Shown one piece after another: positions 35,196 through 45,246 of a stretch of DNA of 64,000 bases. The position numbers and the translations under genes are program-made. The DNA comes from Oryzisolibacter sp. LB2S (lineage in GTDB: Bacteria; Pseudomonadota; Gammaproteobacteria; Burkholderiales; Burkholderiaceae_C). The notes under the pieces were generated by a model that was not told where the DNA came from, did no database searches, and was given only the letters and a program-made list of their open reading frames with translations. Location: assembly GCF_040732315.1 (NCBI RefSeq), contig NZ_CP160388.1, positions 2,074,494 through 2,138,493 of the forward strand, read 5' to 3'. Each line of letters begins with the position of its first letter. Position 1 is the stretch's first letter.

Positions 35196-35896
35196 GGTTT
35201 TGCTCCTTCATTCGCTTCCAGTTCACGGCTCCACGACAGGCCGTTGACGTAGATGCCCAAGGGGTTCTTGCGCAGGCGTTGCTCGGTGCGCGGGGCTTGC
35301 AGCACCGTGGAAATCACCGCGTTCCAGCGTTCGGTGCGATCCAGCGCACCATTGACGAAGCGCGTCTCCGTCCAGCGCACGTTGAAAGACGTGTCGCTGG
35401 CGCGGGTCACGCTGCTGATCTGCACCGTCACCGACTCCTTGCCGATGCGCGCGAACGGATCGTTCACGCGGGCGTACTCGTTGAGCACCACGGCCCCCTT
35501 GTCGGTCGTGTAGTCATAGGCATCGAGCCAGTTCTGCCGCACCACGATGGGGTCGATGGACAGCGAGCGCACCAGGCCGATGAAGCGGCCCAGGTGGTAG
35601 GCAATCTGCGCATCGCTGGGCCGGTACGGCGTGGCGGCTTCGCCGACAGCGCGCACCTGGCCCGCGTTGTCCACCTCGATGACGTAAGGGGTGACGATGG
35701 ATTGCGCGGAGCGCCAGACCAGGCCACCGGCCATCAGCACGGCCAAGGTGAGGCAGCCAAAGGCCATGAAGCGCCAGTTTCTGGCCTGCACGCGGGCCGA
35801 GCCGATGCGCTCGTCCCACACCTGGGCGGCGGATTGGTACGGGGTAGCAGGCTGCGGCGTATCGGCATAGCGCACCTGCGGTCGTTTGAATCGCAT
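35192..35896 (-). CDS. trbF: Conjugal transfer protein TrbF (VirB8-like)
   Basis: This 234-residue protein has one membrane segment near residue 50 (NWRFMAFGCLTLAVLMAGGL) and a periplasmic VirB8-type domain with IVVRQNWLDAYDYTTDKGAVVLNEY and the C-terminal NPLGIYVNGLSWSREL typical of TrbF. It nucleates the inner-membrane assembly of the transfer apparatus. Its end overlaps trbG, and it comes 18 bp after trbL. Confidence 0.95.
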   Translation of the reverse strand: MRFKRPQVRYADTPQPATPYQSAAQVWDERIGSARVQARNWRFMAFGCLTLAVLMAGGLVWRSAQSIVTPYVIEVDNAGQVRAVGEAATPYRPSDAQIAYHLGRFIGLVRSLSIDPIVVRQNWLDAYDYTTDKGAVVLNEYARVNDPFARIGKESVTVQISSVTRASDTSFNVRWTETRFVNGALDRTERWNAVISTVLQAPRTEQRLRKNPLGIYVNGLSWSRELEANEGAKP

Positions 35897-35914
35897 GGGT
35901 GTTCTCCTTGGGGA

Positions 35915-37267
35915 TCAGGAATCGGAATCGCGCAGGCTTGGCCCCTGGCTGGAGCTGCCACCGTCGCCCCCGCGCAGCGTGTGGGCAGCGGTGGTCGCGG
36001 CATGGGTGAGCTGCTGCCTGCGATGCAGGCGCTTGGCCCAGGCGGGTTGCGCAGCGGATGGGGTTGGCTCGTTTGCCGCGTGCGCGGCACCGGCCCCCGA
36101 CGCCGATCCGGCGTCGTCGGGCCGGAAGGCAGCGGCGACACGCTCCTTCATCGAGCGCGCGCCTTCGGCCACCTTCTGCCCGGCCGCCTGTGCGCCGGTC
36201 TTGGCGACATTGCCGACACCAGCGGCAGCACCCTTGAGGCCGCCACCGGCGGATGCAGAACCCGCCTGAAACGCTGACCGAGCGCTGCTGGCCGCTCCGG
36301 TAGCGGCACGCGCTCCGCTGCCGGCCAGCTTGGCGGCTGCGGGCGCCATACGCGCCCCGGCAGCTACCGCACTACCGACGCCCGTGGCCGCAGCGCCCAC
36401 GGCAACGGCAGCACCGGCCGCACCCAGCGCGGCACCGGCCATCGCACCCGCGCCGAGCTGCGGCCCGCCCGACACCAGCCCGGTCGCAATGCCTGGCCCA
36501 AAGATGCCCAAGGCCAGTAGCGTCAGCGAGGCCAGCATCACGACCACGGAGTGGTCGATGGATGGCTCGACTGGCTGTACCTGAAACTCGGCAAACAACC
36601 CCGAGCCGATGCCGACGATCACCGCGAGTACCAGCACCTTGATGCCCGAGGACACCACATTGCCTAGCACCTTCTCGGCGAGGAACGCGGTCTTGTTCCA
36701 GAGTGCGAACGGCACCAGCACGAAGCCTGCGAGCGTGGTCAGCTTGAACTCGATCAGCGTGATGAAAAGCTGGATCGCGAGCACGAAGAAGCACAAGAGG
36801 ACGATCAGCCACGCGAGGAACATTACGACGATGGGCGTGATGTTCACGAACACTTCGGGAAAGCCCGCCATGTCGCCGATCTGCTTCAGGATCGGCGCCC
36901 CGGCGTCGATGCCGACTTTCGCCAGCCGGCCTGGTTGCAGGAAGTTCTCCATGCTCAGGGTCGAGCCGCTGGCCGTCAGGCCCAGGCCCGCGAAGGAGCG
37001 GAACACGATGCCGGCCAGCCAGTTGAAGTTGCCGATGATGTAGGCGAAGGCGCCGACGTACAGCACCTTGCGGATCAGCTTGGCGATCACGTCCTCGCCC
37101 TGGCCGGTGGCATGGCTCATCGCCCAGAACAGCCCGGCGAGCGTCATGTCGATGACGATCAGCGTGGCGGTCAGAAACGCCACTTCGCCGTGCAACAGGC
37201 CAAAGCCCGAGTCGATGTAGCGCGAAAAGGTATCGAGGAAGCGGTCGATGATCGTCACGTCGTTCAT
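35915..37267 (-). CDS. trbL: Conjugal transfer protein TrbL (VirB6-like)
   Basis: The 450-residue polytopic inner-membrane protein has hydrophobic segments at about 25-50, 75-100, 145-190 and 200-260, followed by a Gly/Ala-rich region (LGAGAMAGAALGAAGAAVAVG) and a polar tail. This is the usual TrbL/VirB6 layout. VirB6-type proteins form the inner-membrane part of the DNA channel. It overlaps the upstream lipoprotein gene by 4 bp. Confidence 0.94.
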   Translation of the reverse strand: MNDVTIIDRFLDTFSRYIDSGFGLLHGEVAFLTATLIVIDMTLAGLFWAMSHATGQGEDVIAKLIRKVLYVGAFAYIIGNFNWLAGIVFRSFAGLGLTASGSTLSMENFLQPGRLAKVGIDAGAPILKQIGDMAGFPEVFVNITPIVVMFLAWLIVLLCFFVLAIQLFITLIEFKLTTLAGFVLVPFALWNKTAFLAEKVLGNVVSSGIKVLVLAVIVGIGSGLFAEFQVQPVEPSIDHSVVVMLASLTLLALGIFGPGIATGLVSGGPQLGAGAMAGAALGAAGAAVAVGAAATGVGSAVAAGARMAPAAAKLAGSGARAATGAASSARSAFQAGSASAGGGLKGAAAGVGNVAKTGAQAAGQKVAEGARSMKERVAAAFRPDDAGSASGAGAAHAANEPTPSAAQPAWAKRLHRRQQLTHAATTAAHTLRGGDGGSSSQGPSLRDSDS

Positions 37268-37590
37268 GGCGAGGCCTCCTGCCCAAGCAGAGCGACTGCC
37301 GCACCGCCATCGGCGGGTTCATCGAAGCTGGGTGGGATCGGCGGCAGGTCGGCCAACGTCTGGTACTCGCCCGGCCCGGCCTGGCCGGAGAGAAAGCGCC
37401 ACAGGTCGGCCTGGGCCACCTGCGCGCAAAACGCGCCGTCGTGCGCACCCGCGCGGCACTGCGCGCGCAGCGCGTGCAGCCGGGCCGGGTCGGCGGCGAG
37501 CGCATTCACCGGCACCTGCTGCGGCCGGTCACAGCCGGCCAGCACAAGCGCATGAACGGCGAAGGCGAACACGACGGGCGTGCGTTGCAT
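37264..37590 (-). CDS. TrbK/EexN-like entry-exclusion lipoprotein
   Basis: This small 108-residue lipoprotein has a signal peptide ending in a lipobox (ALVLAGC). It sits where trbK lies in IncP and Tn4371-type operons, between trbJ and trbL. TrbK/EexN proteins block entry of the same element from another donor. Residues ALAADPARLHALRAQCR closely resemble ALAANPDRIKEIQRQCR of the second lipoprotein at 45247, so the two are related. It overlaps trbL by 4 bp. Confidence 0.8.
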   Translation of the reverse strand: MQRTPVVFAFAVHALVLAGCDRPQQVPVNALAADPARLHALRAQCRAGAHDGAFCAQVAQADLWRFLSGQAGPGEYQTLADLPPIPPSFDEPADGGAAVALLGQEASP

Positions 37591-37601
37591 GGCAGCCTCC
37601 G

Positions 37602-38357
37602 TCAGCGGTTGTAGAAGTTCACGGGCTGCGGCGTGTACGGCGTGCCTTCGCCCAGGAAGCGGCGCGTCACCTCGCGCCCGCGCTCCGTGGCCGCCGCCTG
37701 CCGCGCCAGTTCCAGCGAGGCCGCGCGGTCTTGCGTGATCTGGAGCCGCTGCGTCTGAATCGACTGCTTGGCCTGCAAGGCCAGCAACTGGTTCATGGCC
37801 TGCATCGCTTGCAGCGCACCCTCGGCCGACTGGCTCTTGCCCACGAGGTCGGTCAGCACGCTTTCGTCATCGCTCAGGTTCTGCGACGCCTGGGCCTGCA
37901 TCTGCATGGTGGTTTGCAGGCCGTTGAGCGTGTTCTTCCAACGCTCCTGCGCATCGAGGTACATCTGATTGCCGCTCACCGTGGCGGCGTACTTCTCGGG
38001 ATACAGACGCGCGAATTCGCGGTCGATGCTTGTCACGTCGTAGGCCAAGCCCTTGGCCTGCGCGATCAGTCGCTGGGTGGTCGCCAGGTTCTCGCGCAAC
38101 TGGCCGACCACACTGGACGGCAGGCTGGCCAGATTGCGCGCCTGGTTGATGAGCATTTGCGCTTCGTTCTGGAGCTGGCGGATCTGGTTATTTATCTGCT
38201 CCAGTGTGCGAACCGCCGTGAGCGTGTTTTGCACCAGATTGGTCGGATCGAGCACGATGTCGCCGACGCCGAACAGCGCGTGCGCAGGCTGTGCGATGCC
38301 GAAGGCGAGCACGCAGGCAGCGGTCAGCGCGGCGAGTTTGGGGGTATGCAATTTCAT
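37602..38357 (-). CDS. trbJ: Conjugal transfer protein TrbJ (VirB5-like)
   Basis: This 251-residue exported protein has a Sec signal (MKLHTPKLAALTAACVLAFG...PAHA). Its long alpha-helical body (EQINNQIRQLQNEAQMLINQARNLASLP) is typical of TrbJ. VirB5-type proteins sit at the tip of the conjugative pilus. Its start overlaps the trbE stop by 4 bp. Confidence 0.94.
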   Translation of the reverse strand: MKLHTPKLAALTAACVLAFGIAQPAHALFGVGDIVLDPTNLVQNTLTAVRTLEQINNQIRQLQNEAQMLINQARNLASLPSSVVGQLRENLATTQRLIAQAKGLAYDVTSIDREFARLYPEKYAATVSGNQMYLDAQERWKNTLNGLQTTMQMQAQASQNLSDDESVLTDLVGKSQSAEGALQAMQAMNQLLALQAKQSIQTQRLQITQDRAASLELARQAAATERGREVTRRFLGEGTPYTPQPVNFYNR

Positions 38358-40825
38358 GGTTGGTTCTCCTGGGGGTGGTCAGCGGTACGGAGGGAACCCG
38401 GCGCGAGGCCGGGGAACGAGGGCAGCAGGTCAGCCGCCCAATCGAGGCCGCGATGGCGCAGCCAGGCGCCCGCGAAGCCGGACACGCCAGCGTCCTGCGG
38501 CACGCGGCCAAGAACCTCATCAATGGCGCGCTGGTCTTGCGGCGTGGAAGCGCCCGCGAAGGCCAGCGTCGCCGGCCCCAGGTCGAGGTCGAACACGCGG
38601 TTGCCGAGGCGGGATTGGTAGTAGTAGTCGCGCTTGGGCTGCGCGGTGGCGACAATCTCGATCTGTCGGCTGTTGAGGCCGAAGCCTTCGTAGATCGTGC
38701 GAATCTGCGGTTCGGTCGCTTGCGGGTTCGGCAAGAAAATCCGACTCGCGCAGCTTTCGATGATTGCGGGTGCGATGGCCGAGTCCTTCACGTCCGCGAG
38801 CGACTGCGTAGCGAAGATGACGCTGACGTTCTTCTTGCGCAGCGTCTTGAGCCACTGGCGGATGCGCGCCGCGAATACCGGGTCATCGAGGAACAGCCAC
38901 GCTTCATCAAGGATCAGCAACGTGGGCGCACCATCCAGCCGCTCCTCGAAGCGCGCGAACAGATAGCGCAGCACCGCGAGCACAGCGGCCTTGCTGTGCA
39001 TCAGCTCCTCCATCTCGAACGCCTGCACGTCGGCCGTGCCGAGGCGGTCGTGGTCGGCATCCAGCAGCCTGCCGTGCGCACCGCCCAGGACGTAGGGCGC
39101 GAGTGCCTGGCGCAAGGTGTTCGATTGCAGCAAGGCCGTCAGGCCCGTCAGCGTGCGCTGCTCCACCGGCGCGCTGGCCAAGCTCCCCAGCGCAGACCAG
39201 ATGGCCGCCTTCTCGTCCGGGCCGACGGCCGCGCCTTCGTGCAGCAGGCGACCTTCCACCCATTCGCTGGCCCAGGTGCGGTAGCCCTCGCGGTCGATGC
39301 GAGCCAGCGGCTGGAAGGCGATCTCGTCATCCGCGCCCAGGTCGTAGTGCTCGCCGCCCATTCCCAGGATGGCCGCACGGATCGAGCGCCCCATGTCGAA
39401 GGCGAAGATGCGCGAGCCGCGATAGCGGCGGAACTGCATCGCCATCGTCGCCAGCAGCACCGACTTGCCCATGCCGATGGGGCCAACCACCAGAGTGTTG
39501 CCCACGTCGCCGATGTGCGTCACCAGTCGGAACGGCGTGGCGCCGTCAGTGCGCGTGACGATCAGCGGCGGGCCATCGAGATGCGCATTGCGCTCCTGGC
39601 CGGCCCATACCGCCGACACCGGCATCATGTGCGCCAGGTTCAGCGTCGAGACGATGGGCTGGCGCACGTTCGCATAGGCATTGCCGGGGATCGAGGACAG
39701 CCACGCATCCACGGCGTTGAGCGTTTCGGGGATGGTGACGAAGCCCCGGCCCTGGATGACGCGCTCCACCATGCGCAGCTTCTCGTCGGCCACGGCGGCG
39801 TCCGCGTCCATGACGGTGACGGTCGCCGTCAGGTAGCCGAAGGCGACTTGATCGCTGCCCAGTTCCTGCAAGGCAGCATCGGCGTCGGCGGCCTTGTTGT
39901 TGGCGTCGGTATCGACCAGCGGGCTTTCCTGCTGGAAGATCGTCTCGCGCAGCAGCGCGATGACGTTCTTCCTTTTCGCAAACCACTGGCGGCGCAGGCG
40001 TCCCAATTCCCGTCCCGCCTCGGCTTTGTCCAGGCACAGAAAGCGCGTACTCCAGCGATACGCGAAGCCCAGGCGGTTGAGGTCGTCCAGAATCCCCGGC
40101 CAGGTCGAGGTCGGGAAACCGCGCACCGACACCACGCGCAGGTGCTGATCGCCCAGCATGGGTGCCAGGCCACCGACCAGCGCGGAGTCAGTCAGCAGCG
40201 CGTCGATGTGGAACGGCACCTCGGGCACGCCCACGCGGTAGCGGCGCGTCGAGACGGTCGAATGCAGGTAGGTCAACGTCTGGCTGTCATCGAGCCACGC
40301 GATTTCCGGCATCACGCCATCGAGCAGGTCGAAGATGCGATCCGTTTCAGCGACGAAGGCGTGCAACCGTTCGCGCCAATCCACGCCTTCGGTGGGCCGG
40401 TTTTCATACAGCAGGCCCGCGGCGCGGGCACGGGATTCCTCGGACGGCAGGTAGGCCAGCGTCAGGTGATAGCCGCTCTCGAAGTGGTTGCCCGAATCCT
40501 CGAAAGCGGCGCGGCGTTCTTCATCGACCAGCCAGGACAGCGGTTCGGGGAAATCGGAGTGCGGGTAGTCGGCGGCAGACCGGCGCTCGGCTTCGATGAA
40601 CAGCGCCCAGCCCGAACCCAGGCGGCGCAGCGCGTTGTTCAAGCGCGCCGATGTGGCGATCAGCTCGCCTTGCGTCGCGCTGTCGAGGTCGGGGCCACGA
40701 AAGCGCGCCGTGCGCTGGAAGCTGCCGTCCTTGTTCACGACTACGCCCGGCGCCACCAGCCCGGCCCAGGGCAGCCAGTCGGCGAGCAAGGCCGGGCGCT
40801 GGCGGTATTCGGCGACGTTCAGCAT
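38354..40825 (-). CDS. trbE: Conjugal transfer ATPase TrbE (VirB4-like)
   Basis: This 823-residue ATPase of the type IV secretion system has Walker A in VVGPIGMGKSVLLATM near residue 450 and Walker B in TLLILDEAWLFLDD, followed by SVIFATQSLADV. The N-terminal domain (LADWLPWAGLVAPGVVVNKDGSFQRT) is the usual CagE/TrbE start. It powers pilus assembly and DNA transfer at the inner membrane. There is a 15-bp gap after trbD. Confidence 0.96.
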   Translation of the reverse strand: MLNVAEYRQRPALLADWLPWAGLVAPGVVVNKDGSFQRTARFRGPDLDSATQGELIATSARLNNALRRLGSGWALFIEAERRSAADYPHSDFPEPLSWLVDEERRAAFEDSGNHFESGYHLTLAYLPSEESRARAAGLLYENRPTEGVDWRERLHAFVAETDRIFDLLDGVMPEIAWLDDSQTLTYLHSTVSTRRYRVGVPEVPFHIDALLTDSALVGGLAPMLGDQHLRVVSVRGFPTSTWPGILDDLNRLGFAYRWSTRFLCLDKAEAGRELGRLRRQWFAKRKNVIALLRETIFQQESPLVDTDANNKAADADAALQELGSDQVAFGYLTATVTVMDADAAVADEKLRMVERVIQGRGFVTIPETLNAVDAWLSSIPGNAYANVRQPIVSTLNLAHMMPVSAVWAGQERNAHLDGPPLIVTRTDGATPFRLVTHIGDVGNTLVVGPIGMGKSVLLATMAMQFRRYRGSRIFAFDMGRSIRAAILGMGGEHYDLGADDEIAFQPLARIDREGYRTWASEWVEGRLLHEGAAVGPDEKAAIWSALGSLASAPVEQRTLTGLTALLQSNTLRQALAPYVLGGAHGRLLDADHDRLGTADVQAFEMEELMHSKAAVLAVLRYLFARFEERLDGAPTLLILDEAWLFLDDPVFAARIRQWLKTLRKKNVSVIFATQSLADVKDSAIAPAIIESCASRIFLPNPQATEPQIRTIYEGFGLNSRQIEIVATAQPKRDYYYQSRLGNRVFDLDLGPATLAFAGASTPQDQRAIDEVLGRVPQDAGVSGFAGAWLRHRGLDWAADLLPSFPGLAPGSLRTADHPQENQP

Positions 40826-40840
40826 CGTGGCGTCCTCCCC

Positions 40841-41113
40841 TCACACGTCGAGCAGCGGGCGGTGCTTGATGTGCCGCGCGAACACGGCCATGAACTGCGG
40901 ATCGACGCGCGCGCCCCACATCGCCAGCGAATGGCCGACGATCCAAAGCACGACACCGGGAATCCACAGTTGCAGGCCCAGCCCGACAGCGGCGGCCAAC
41001 GTGCCGTTGGCGATCGCCACGGTGCGCGGTGCGCCGCCCAGCAAGATCGGCTCGGTGAGCGAGCGATGCAGCGGCACCTCGAACCCGGCCGCGAAGGTGT
41101 CCGGGGCACTCAT
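40841..41113 (-). CDS. trbD: Conjugal transfer protein TrbD (VirB3-like)
   Basis: The 90-residue membrane protein has two hydrophobic segments (NGTLAAAVGLGLQLWIPGVVLWIVG) in the middle, flanked by PLHRSLTEPILLGGAPR at the N-terminus, which is characteristic of TrbD/VirB3. It works with TrbE. Its start overlaps the trbC stop by 4 bp. Confidence 0.93.
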   Translation of the reverse strand: MSAPDTFAAGFEVPLHRSLTEPILLGGAPRTVAIANGTLAAAVGLGLQLWIPGVVLWIVGHSLAMWGARVDPQFMAVFARHIKHRPLLDV

Positions 41114-41493
41114 ACGACGGCCCCGCCCGAGAAGCTGAAGAACGACAGGAAGAACGAGGACGCGGCGAAGGCGATGGACAGACCGAAGACGATCTGGATC
41201 AACTTGCGGAAGCCGCCCGACGTATCGCCGAAGGCGAGCGCGAGGCCCGTGGCGATGATGATGATGACCGCAACGATGCGCGCCACCGGCCCTTGGATGG
41301 ATTCAAGGATGGATTGCAGCGGGCCTTCCCAGGGCATCGAGGAGCCGGCGGCCTGTGCGGTTCCAGCGAGGAACAGGAACAGCGCGGCCAGCAGCAACCC
41401 TTGCCCCGCAGGGCGGGCCAGGCTGCGCAGCCGCGCAAGGCGGAAAGCCGGATTTACAGAAAAACGGAAAGCAGGAACCTGCATCTGCGTCAT
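41110..41493 (-). CDS. trbC: Conjugative pilin TrbC (VirB2-like)
   Basis: This 127-residue pilin precursor has a long signal region ending in LLLAALFLFLAGTAQA, then a mature part with two membrane stretches (IVAVIIIIATGLALAFGD and IVFGLSIAFAASSFFLSFF). In IncP-type systems TrbC is cut and made circular to form the pilus subunit. It overlaps trbB and trbD by 4 bp each. Confidence 0.94.
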   Translation of the reverse strand: MTQMQVPAFRFSVNPAFRLARLRSLARPAGQGLLLAALFLFLAGTAQAAGSSMPWEGPLQSILESIQGPVARIVAVIIIIATGLALAFGDTSGGFRKLIQIVFGLSIAFAASSFFLSFFSFSGGAVV

Positions 41494-42524
41494 GGCAGTT
41501 CTCCAGGATGGTCAGGGGACAGGGAAGAAAGGTCGGACTGCGGCAGCAGCTCGGGAAACGGCGCTTCCAGCGCATCCGCCAGTTGATAGCCCACGCCGTC
41601 GAAGCCGACGACGCGGGCGATGCTCTCGATGCGGCGCTTGCGTCCGCGCCCGGCGATGTGGATGACCACGTTGACCGCTTCCGCGATCAGCGCACGGGGC
41701 GGGTTCAGCGCCACTTCGAGAATCAGTTGCTCCAGGCGCAGCAGCGCGCCGAGCGCGGAGCCGGCGTGGATAGTTGCGATGCCGCCCGGATGGCCAGTGC
41801 CCCATACCTTGATGAGATCCAGTGCCTCGGCGCCGCGCACTTCGCCGACCACGACGCGATCCGGGCGCAAGCGCATGGACGAGCGCACCAGCTCGGTCAT
41901 GGACACCACGCCTGCGCGCGTGCGCAGCGGAACGTGGTCGCGGGCCGCGCATTGCAGCTCCACCGTGTCTTCGAGCACCAGCACGCGGTCGCCCGTCGCG
42001 GCGATTTCGGCCAGCAGCGCATTGGCGAGCGTGGTCTTGCCGCTGCTGGTAGCCCCGGCGATCAGGACGTTCTGGCGCTCGCGCACGGCGCGAACGAGAA
42101 AGCCCGCCTGCTCGGCGGTCATCATTCCGTCTTCGATGTAGCGCGACAGAGGAATGACGCCGATGGCGCGCTTGCGCAGCGCGAAGGCCGGCCCCGGAGC
42201 TGCCGGCGGCAAAATGCCCTCGAAGCGTTCGCCCGTCTCGGGCAACTCGGCCGACAGCAACGGCTGGCCGCGATGGACTTCTGCGCCAACGTGGGCGGCG
42301 ACAAGGCGGATGATTCGCTCGCCGTCCGCCTCGGACAGCTCCACGCCCATCGGTGCGCGGCCCGATGAAAGCCGATCCACCCAAAGGGTGCGATCAGGAT
42401 TGAGCATGACTTCCACCACGTCCGGGTCTTCGAGCGCGGCAGCGATCAGCGGCCCCATCGCCGTGCGGAGCATCTGGATGCGGCGGTCGAGCGAGGTGGC
42501 GAAGGACGAAGGCGCGGCGCTCAT
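41490..42524 (-). CDS. trbB: Conjugal transfer ATPase TrbB (VirB11-like)
   Basis: The 344-residue ring-forming ATPase has Walker A in [17 protein letters not shown], an Asp box in VLEDTVELQ, Walker B region [16 protein letters not shown] and a His box [14 protein letters not shown]. VirB11-type ATPases drive pilus assembly and substrate switching. It overlaps both neighbours by 4 bp, continuing the tightly coupled operon. Confidence 0.96.
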   Translation of the reverse strand: MSAAPSSFATSLDRRIQMLRTAMGPLIAAALEDPDVVEVMLNPDRTLWVDRLSSGRAPMGVELSEADGERIIRLVAAHVGAEVHRGQPLLSAELPETGERFEGILPPAAPGPAFALRKRAIGVIPLSRYIEDGMMTAEQAGFLVRAVRERQNVLIAGATSSGKTTLANALLAEIAATGDRVLVLEDTVELQCAARDHVPLRTRAGVVSMTELVRSSMRLRPDRVVVGEVRGAEALDLIKVWGTGHPGGIATIHAGSALGALLRLEQLILEVALNPPRALIAEAVNVVIHIAGRGRKRRIESIARVVGFDGVGYQLADALEAPFPELLPQSDLSSLSPDHPGELP

Positions 42525-42985
42525 GAGGCGCGCTCCTGCGCTTCGGCAACTGCCGCCGCGTCATCCATCCGCATCGGATCGGGATGCAGTTCCTCCACCA
42601 CGTCGCGCACCAGGCTGCGTCCGCGCAGCAGGTGACGGCCCAACTGCTCCACGAACTGCTCGAACCGCGCCTTGCCCTGGGCGCGCGCCGCGTCTTGGTG
42701 CGCCTCGGGAACTGGCGTGCTGACCGTGAGGTAGTAGCGGATGAACAGCGCCAGCGTCTCGATCTGGATGTTCTGGTCGCGCTCCATGCGCTCGGCCTGG
42801 CGCGACAGGCGATCCAGCCGCTTGGCGATGGCAGCCTCGCGCTGGTCTGCCGCGTCCGGAGACAGCCAGGACGCCAAGGCAGCGGCGACGATGGACGACT
42901 TGGACACGCCTTTCTTGGCGGCCAGCTCGTCGAGTCGCGTGGCGTGCTCCGGCTGGATGAACAGGTTGAGGCGGTAGTGGCTCAT
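42521..42985 (-). CDS. CopG-like ribbon-helix-helix protein between traG and trbB
   Basis: This 154-residue protein has an N-terminal ribbon-helix-helix segment ([38 protein letters not shown]). The rest is helical and ends in an acidic tail. The same position, between traG and trbB, is held by a CopG-family gene in Tn4371-type elements. It may regulate the transfer operon. It overlaps both neighbours by 4 bp. Confidence 0.85.
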   Translation of the reverse strand: MSHYRLNLFIQPEHATRLDELAAKKGVSKSSIVAAALASWLSPDAADQREAAIAKRLDRLSRQAERMERDQNIQIETLALFIRYYLTVSTPVPEAHQDAARAQGKARFEQFVEQLGRHLLRGRSLVRDVVEELHPDPMRMDDAAAVAEAQERAS

Positions 42986-45003
42986 AGCTCGATTCCGTCG
43001 TTGGGGTCGAGGGAAGCCAGCCGGGCCGTGCGCTGCATGGCCGGATCAAGCTGGCGAGGAAGGGGAAGCGGCAGGTCGTCGTCGTCATCGAGCAACCCGA
43101 GGTCGGCTGCGGGCGCGGCCAGCTCGGGGTCGTAGGCGAAGGTTTCGGAGAGTTCGGGCTGACGGCGCGGGCCGCCGCCGTCGTCGGCACTGCCCAGCTC
43201 ATCAATGGGAACGGGAGCCGAAGCCGGTGCGGCAGGCATGGCGGGAATCGCCAACCCGCTCCAGTCGTCGGCCCGCGAGGGCGGCACGTCGGCATAGCGC
43301 CCGGCGGCAAGCACGGGCGGCGGCAGCACGCGACGCTTGAAATTGCTGTCCGCGTAGTAGCGCAGCTTCTTGGCCTTGATCGGCGCCACGCTGGACACCA
43401 TCACCACGGCTTCGTCGGGCGGAAGCTGCATCACTTCGCCCGGCGTCAGCAGCGGGCGCGCGGTTTCCTGGCGCGACACCATCAGATGCCCCAGCCACGG
43501 CGCGAGCCGGTGGCCCGCGTAATTGCGCTGGGCGCGCAACTCGGTGGCCGTACCCAGCGTCTCGGAGATCCGTTTGGCGGTGCGCTCGTCGTTCGTCGCA
43601 AACGTCACGCGGACATGGCAGTTATCGAGGATGGAATGGTTCTGCCCATACGCCTTGTCGATCTGGTTCAGGCTTTGGGCGATGAGGAAGCTGCGGATGC
43701 CATAGCCGGCCATGAAGGCCAACGCCGTCTCGAAGAAGTCGAGGCGCCCCAGCGCCGGGAACTCGTCGAGCATCAGCAGCAGCTTGTGGCGGCGCTCGAT
43801 GCCATCGGAGCCGTCGAGCGATTCGGTGAGCCGCCGTCCGATCTGGTTGAGGATCAGGCGAATGAGCGGCTTCGTCCGCGAGATGTCCGAAGGCGGCACT
43901 ACCAGGTACAGCGACACCGGATGCTCTGCCGCGATCAGATCGGCGATGCGCCAATCGCAGCGCGAGGTGACTTCGGCCACCGTGGGGTCACGGTACAGGC
44001 CGAGGAACGACATGGCCGTGGACAGCACGCCCGAGCGCTCGTTGTCGCTCTTGTTGAGGACTTCGCGTGCAGCGGATGCCACCACGGGATGCGGGCCACC
44101 ACCTTCCTCGTTCACGAGGTGCGGCGTGGTCATCATCCGATGCAGCGTCAGCTCGAACGGGCAAGCTGGATCGGAGAGGAAGTTGGCGACGCCGCGCAGC
44201 GTTTTGTCTTCGCCCGCGTAGAGCACGTGCAGGATGGCGCCGACCAGCAGCGCGTGCGAGGTCTTTTCCCAGTGATTGCGCCGCTCCAGCGCGCCTTCGG
44301 GATCGACCAGAATGTCCGCAATGTTCTGCACGTCGCGCACTTCATGCGCGCCGCGCCGCACTTCCAGCAGCGGGTTGTAGGCGGCCGACTTCGCATCGGT
44401 CGGGTTGAACAGCAGGCAGTGACTGAACCGACTGCGCCAGCCTGCGGTGATCTGCCAGTTCTCGCCCTTGATGTCGTGGATGACGGCGGATGCAGGCCAG
44501 GAAAGCAGTGTCGGCACCACCAGGCCCACGCCCTTGCCCGAGCGCGTGGGCGCGAAGGTCAGGACGTGTTCCGGGCCTTCATGGCGCAGGTACTGGTGAT
44601 CGTGCTGGCCGAGAAACACGCCGGCCGGCTGTGTGAGGCCGGCCTTGCGAATGTCCTGCGCGTTCGCCCAGCGTGCCGAGCCGAAGGTCGTGACCAGGCG
44701 CGATTGCCGCGAGCGCCAGACCGACATGCCAATGGCAACCAGCACGGCGACGAGCCCGCTGCCGCCCGCCATCATGCCGCCAGTGTTGAAGACTTCCGGC
44801 GCGTAGGCATCGAAGACGAACCACCACTCAAACAGCTTCCACGGGTGGTAGACCGGCGTGCCAAGAAAGTCGAACCAGGGTGAGCCCAAGCGTAGCTGGT
44901 AGCCCAGGGCGGTGGCTGTCCATTGTGTGGCTGCCCACACTCCGACGATCACGATGCCGAATACCACGGCGATCTGACCGAACAGCACGTTCGTCCCTTG
45001 CAT
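42982..45003 (-). CDS. traG: Type IV coupling protein TraG (VirD4-like)
   Basis: The 673-residue coupling ATPase has two N-terminal membrane segments (about 8-28 and 75-97), Walker A in FAPTRSGKGVGLVVPTLL and Walker B in LLLMLDEFPALGRLDF. It brings the relaxase-DNA complex to the transfer channel. It is the first gene of the long leftward operon traG to DUF2274. In the 243 bp upstream, up to the exclusion lipoprotein gene, I see no clear promoter. Confidence 0.96.
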   Translation of the reverse strand: MQGTNVLFGQIAVVFGIVIVGVWAATQWTATALGYQLRLGSPWFDFLGTPVYHPWKLFEWWFVFDAYAPEVFNTGGMMAGGSGLVAVLVAIGMSVWRSRQSRLVTTFGSARWANAQDIRKAGLTQPAGVFLGQHDHQYLRHEGPEHVLTFAPTRSGKGVGLVVPTLLSWPASAVIHDIKGENWQITAGWRSRFSHCLLFNPTDAKSAAYNPLLEVRRGAHEVRDVQNIADILVDPEGALERRNHWEKTSHALLVGAILHVLYAGEDKTLRGVANFLSDPACPFELTLHRMMTTPHLVNEEGGGPHPVVASAAREVLNKSDNERSGVLSTAMSFLGLYRDPTVAEVTSRCDWRIADLIAAEHPVSLYLVVPPSDISRTKPLIRLILNQIGRRLTESLDGSDGIERRHKLLLMLDEFPALGRLDFFETALAFMAGYGIRSFLIAQSLNQIDKAYGQNHSILDNCHVRVTFATNDERTAKRISETLGTATELRAQRNYAGHRLAPWLGHLMVSRQETARPLLTPGEVMQLPPDEAVVMVSSVAPIKAKKLRYYADSNFKRRVLPPPVLAAGRYADVPPSRADDWSGLAIPAMPAAPASAPVPIDELGSADDGGGPRRQPELSETFAYDPELAAPAADLGLLDDDDDLPLPLPRQLDPAMQRTARLASLDPNDGIEL

Positions 45004-45246
45004 GACCTGGCCTCCGATTCCTCCTACGCTGATTGCTCATAGAAGAAGCGGCACTAAGGACGTGCCACAGGCGTCAGGATCGGTGCCGGGTCAGTGCCGG
45101 TCAAAGGCCGTTATGGCGGTGATTGAGGCTGAAAGAGCCAGATTTCGCGCGGAAGCGAAAGCAATAGAAACACCACAGGCGCGAGCGCGTTGCGGCGTGG
45201 TGAGGTATCAGCGAGAACTTCGTGCGGTAAAACGACGACAAGGAAG

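Noticed and set aside
45004..45246. Possible small gene between traG and the exclusion lipoprotein
   Set aside because: Frames there lack ribosome sites and motifs; the gap is 243 bp with nothing I can support, not even a clear promoter.
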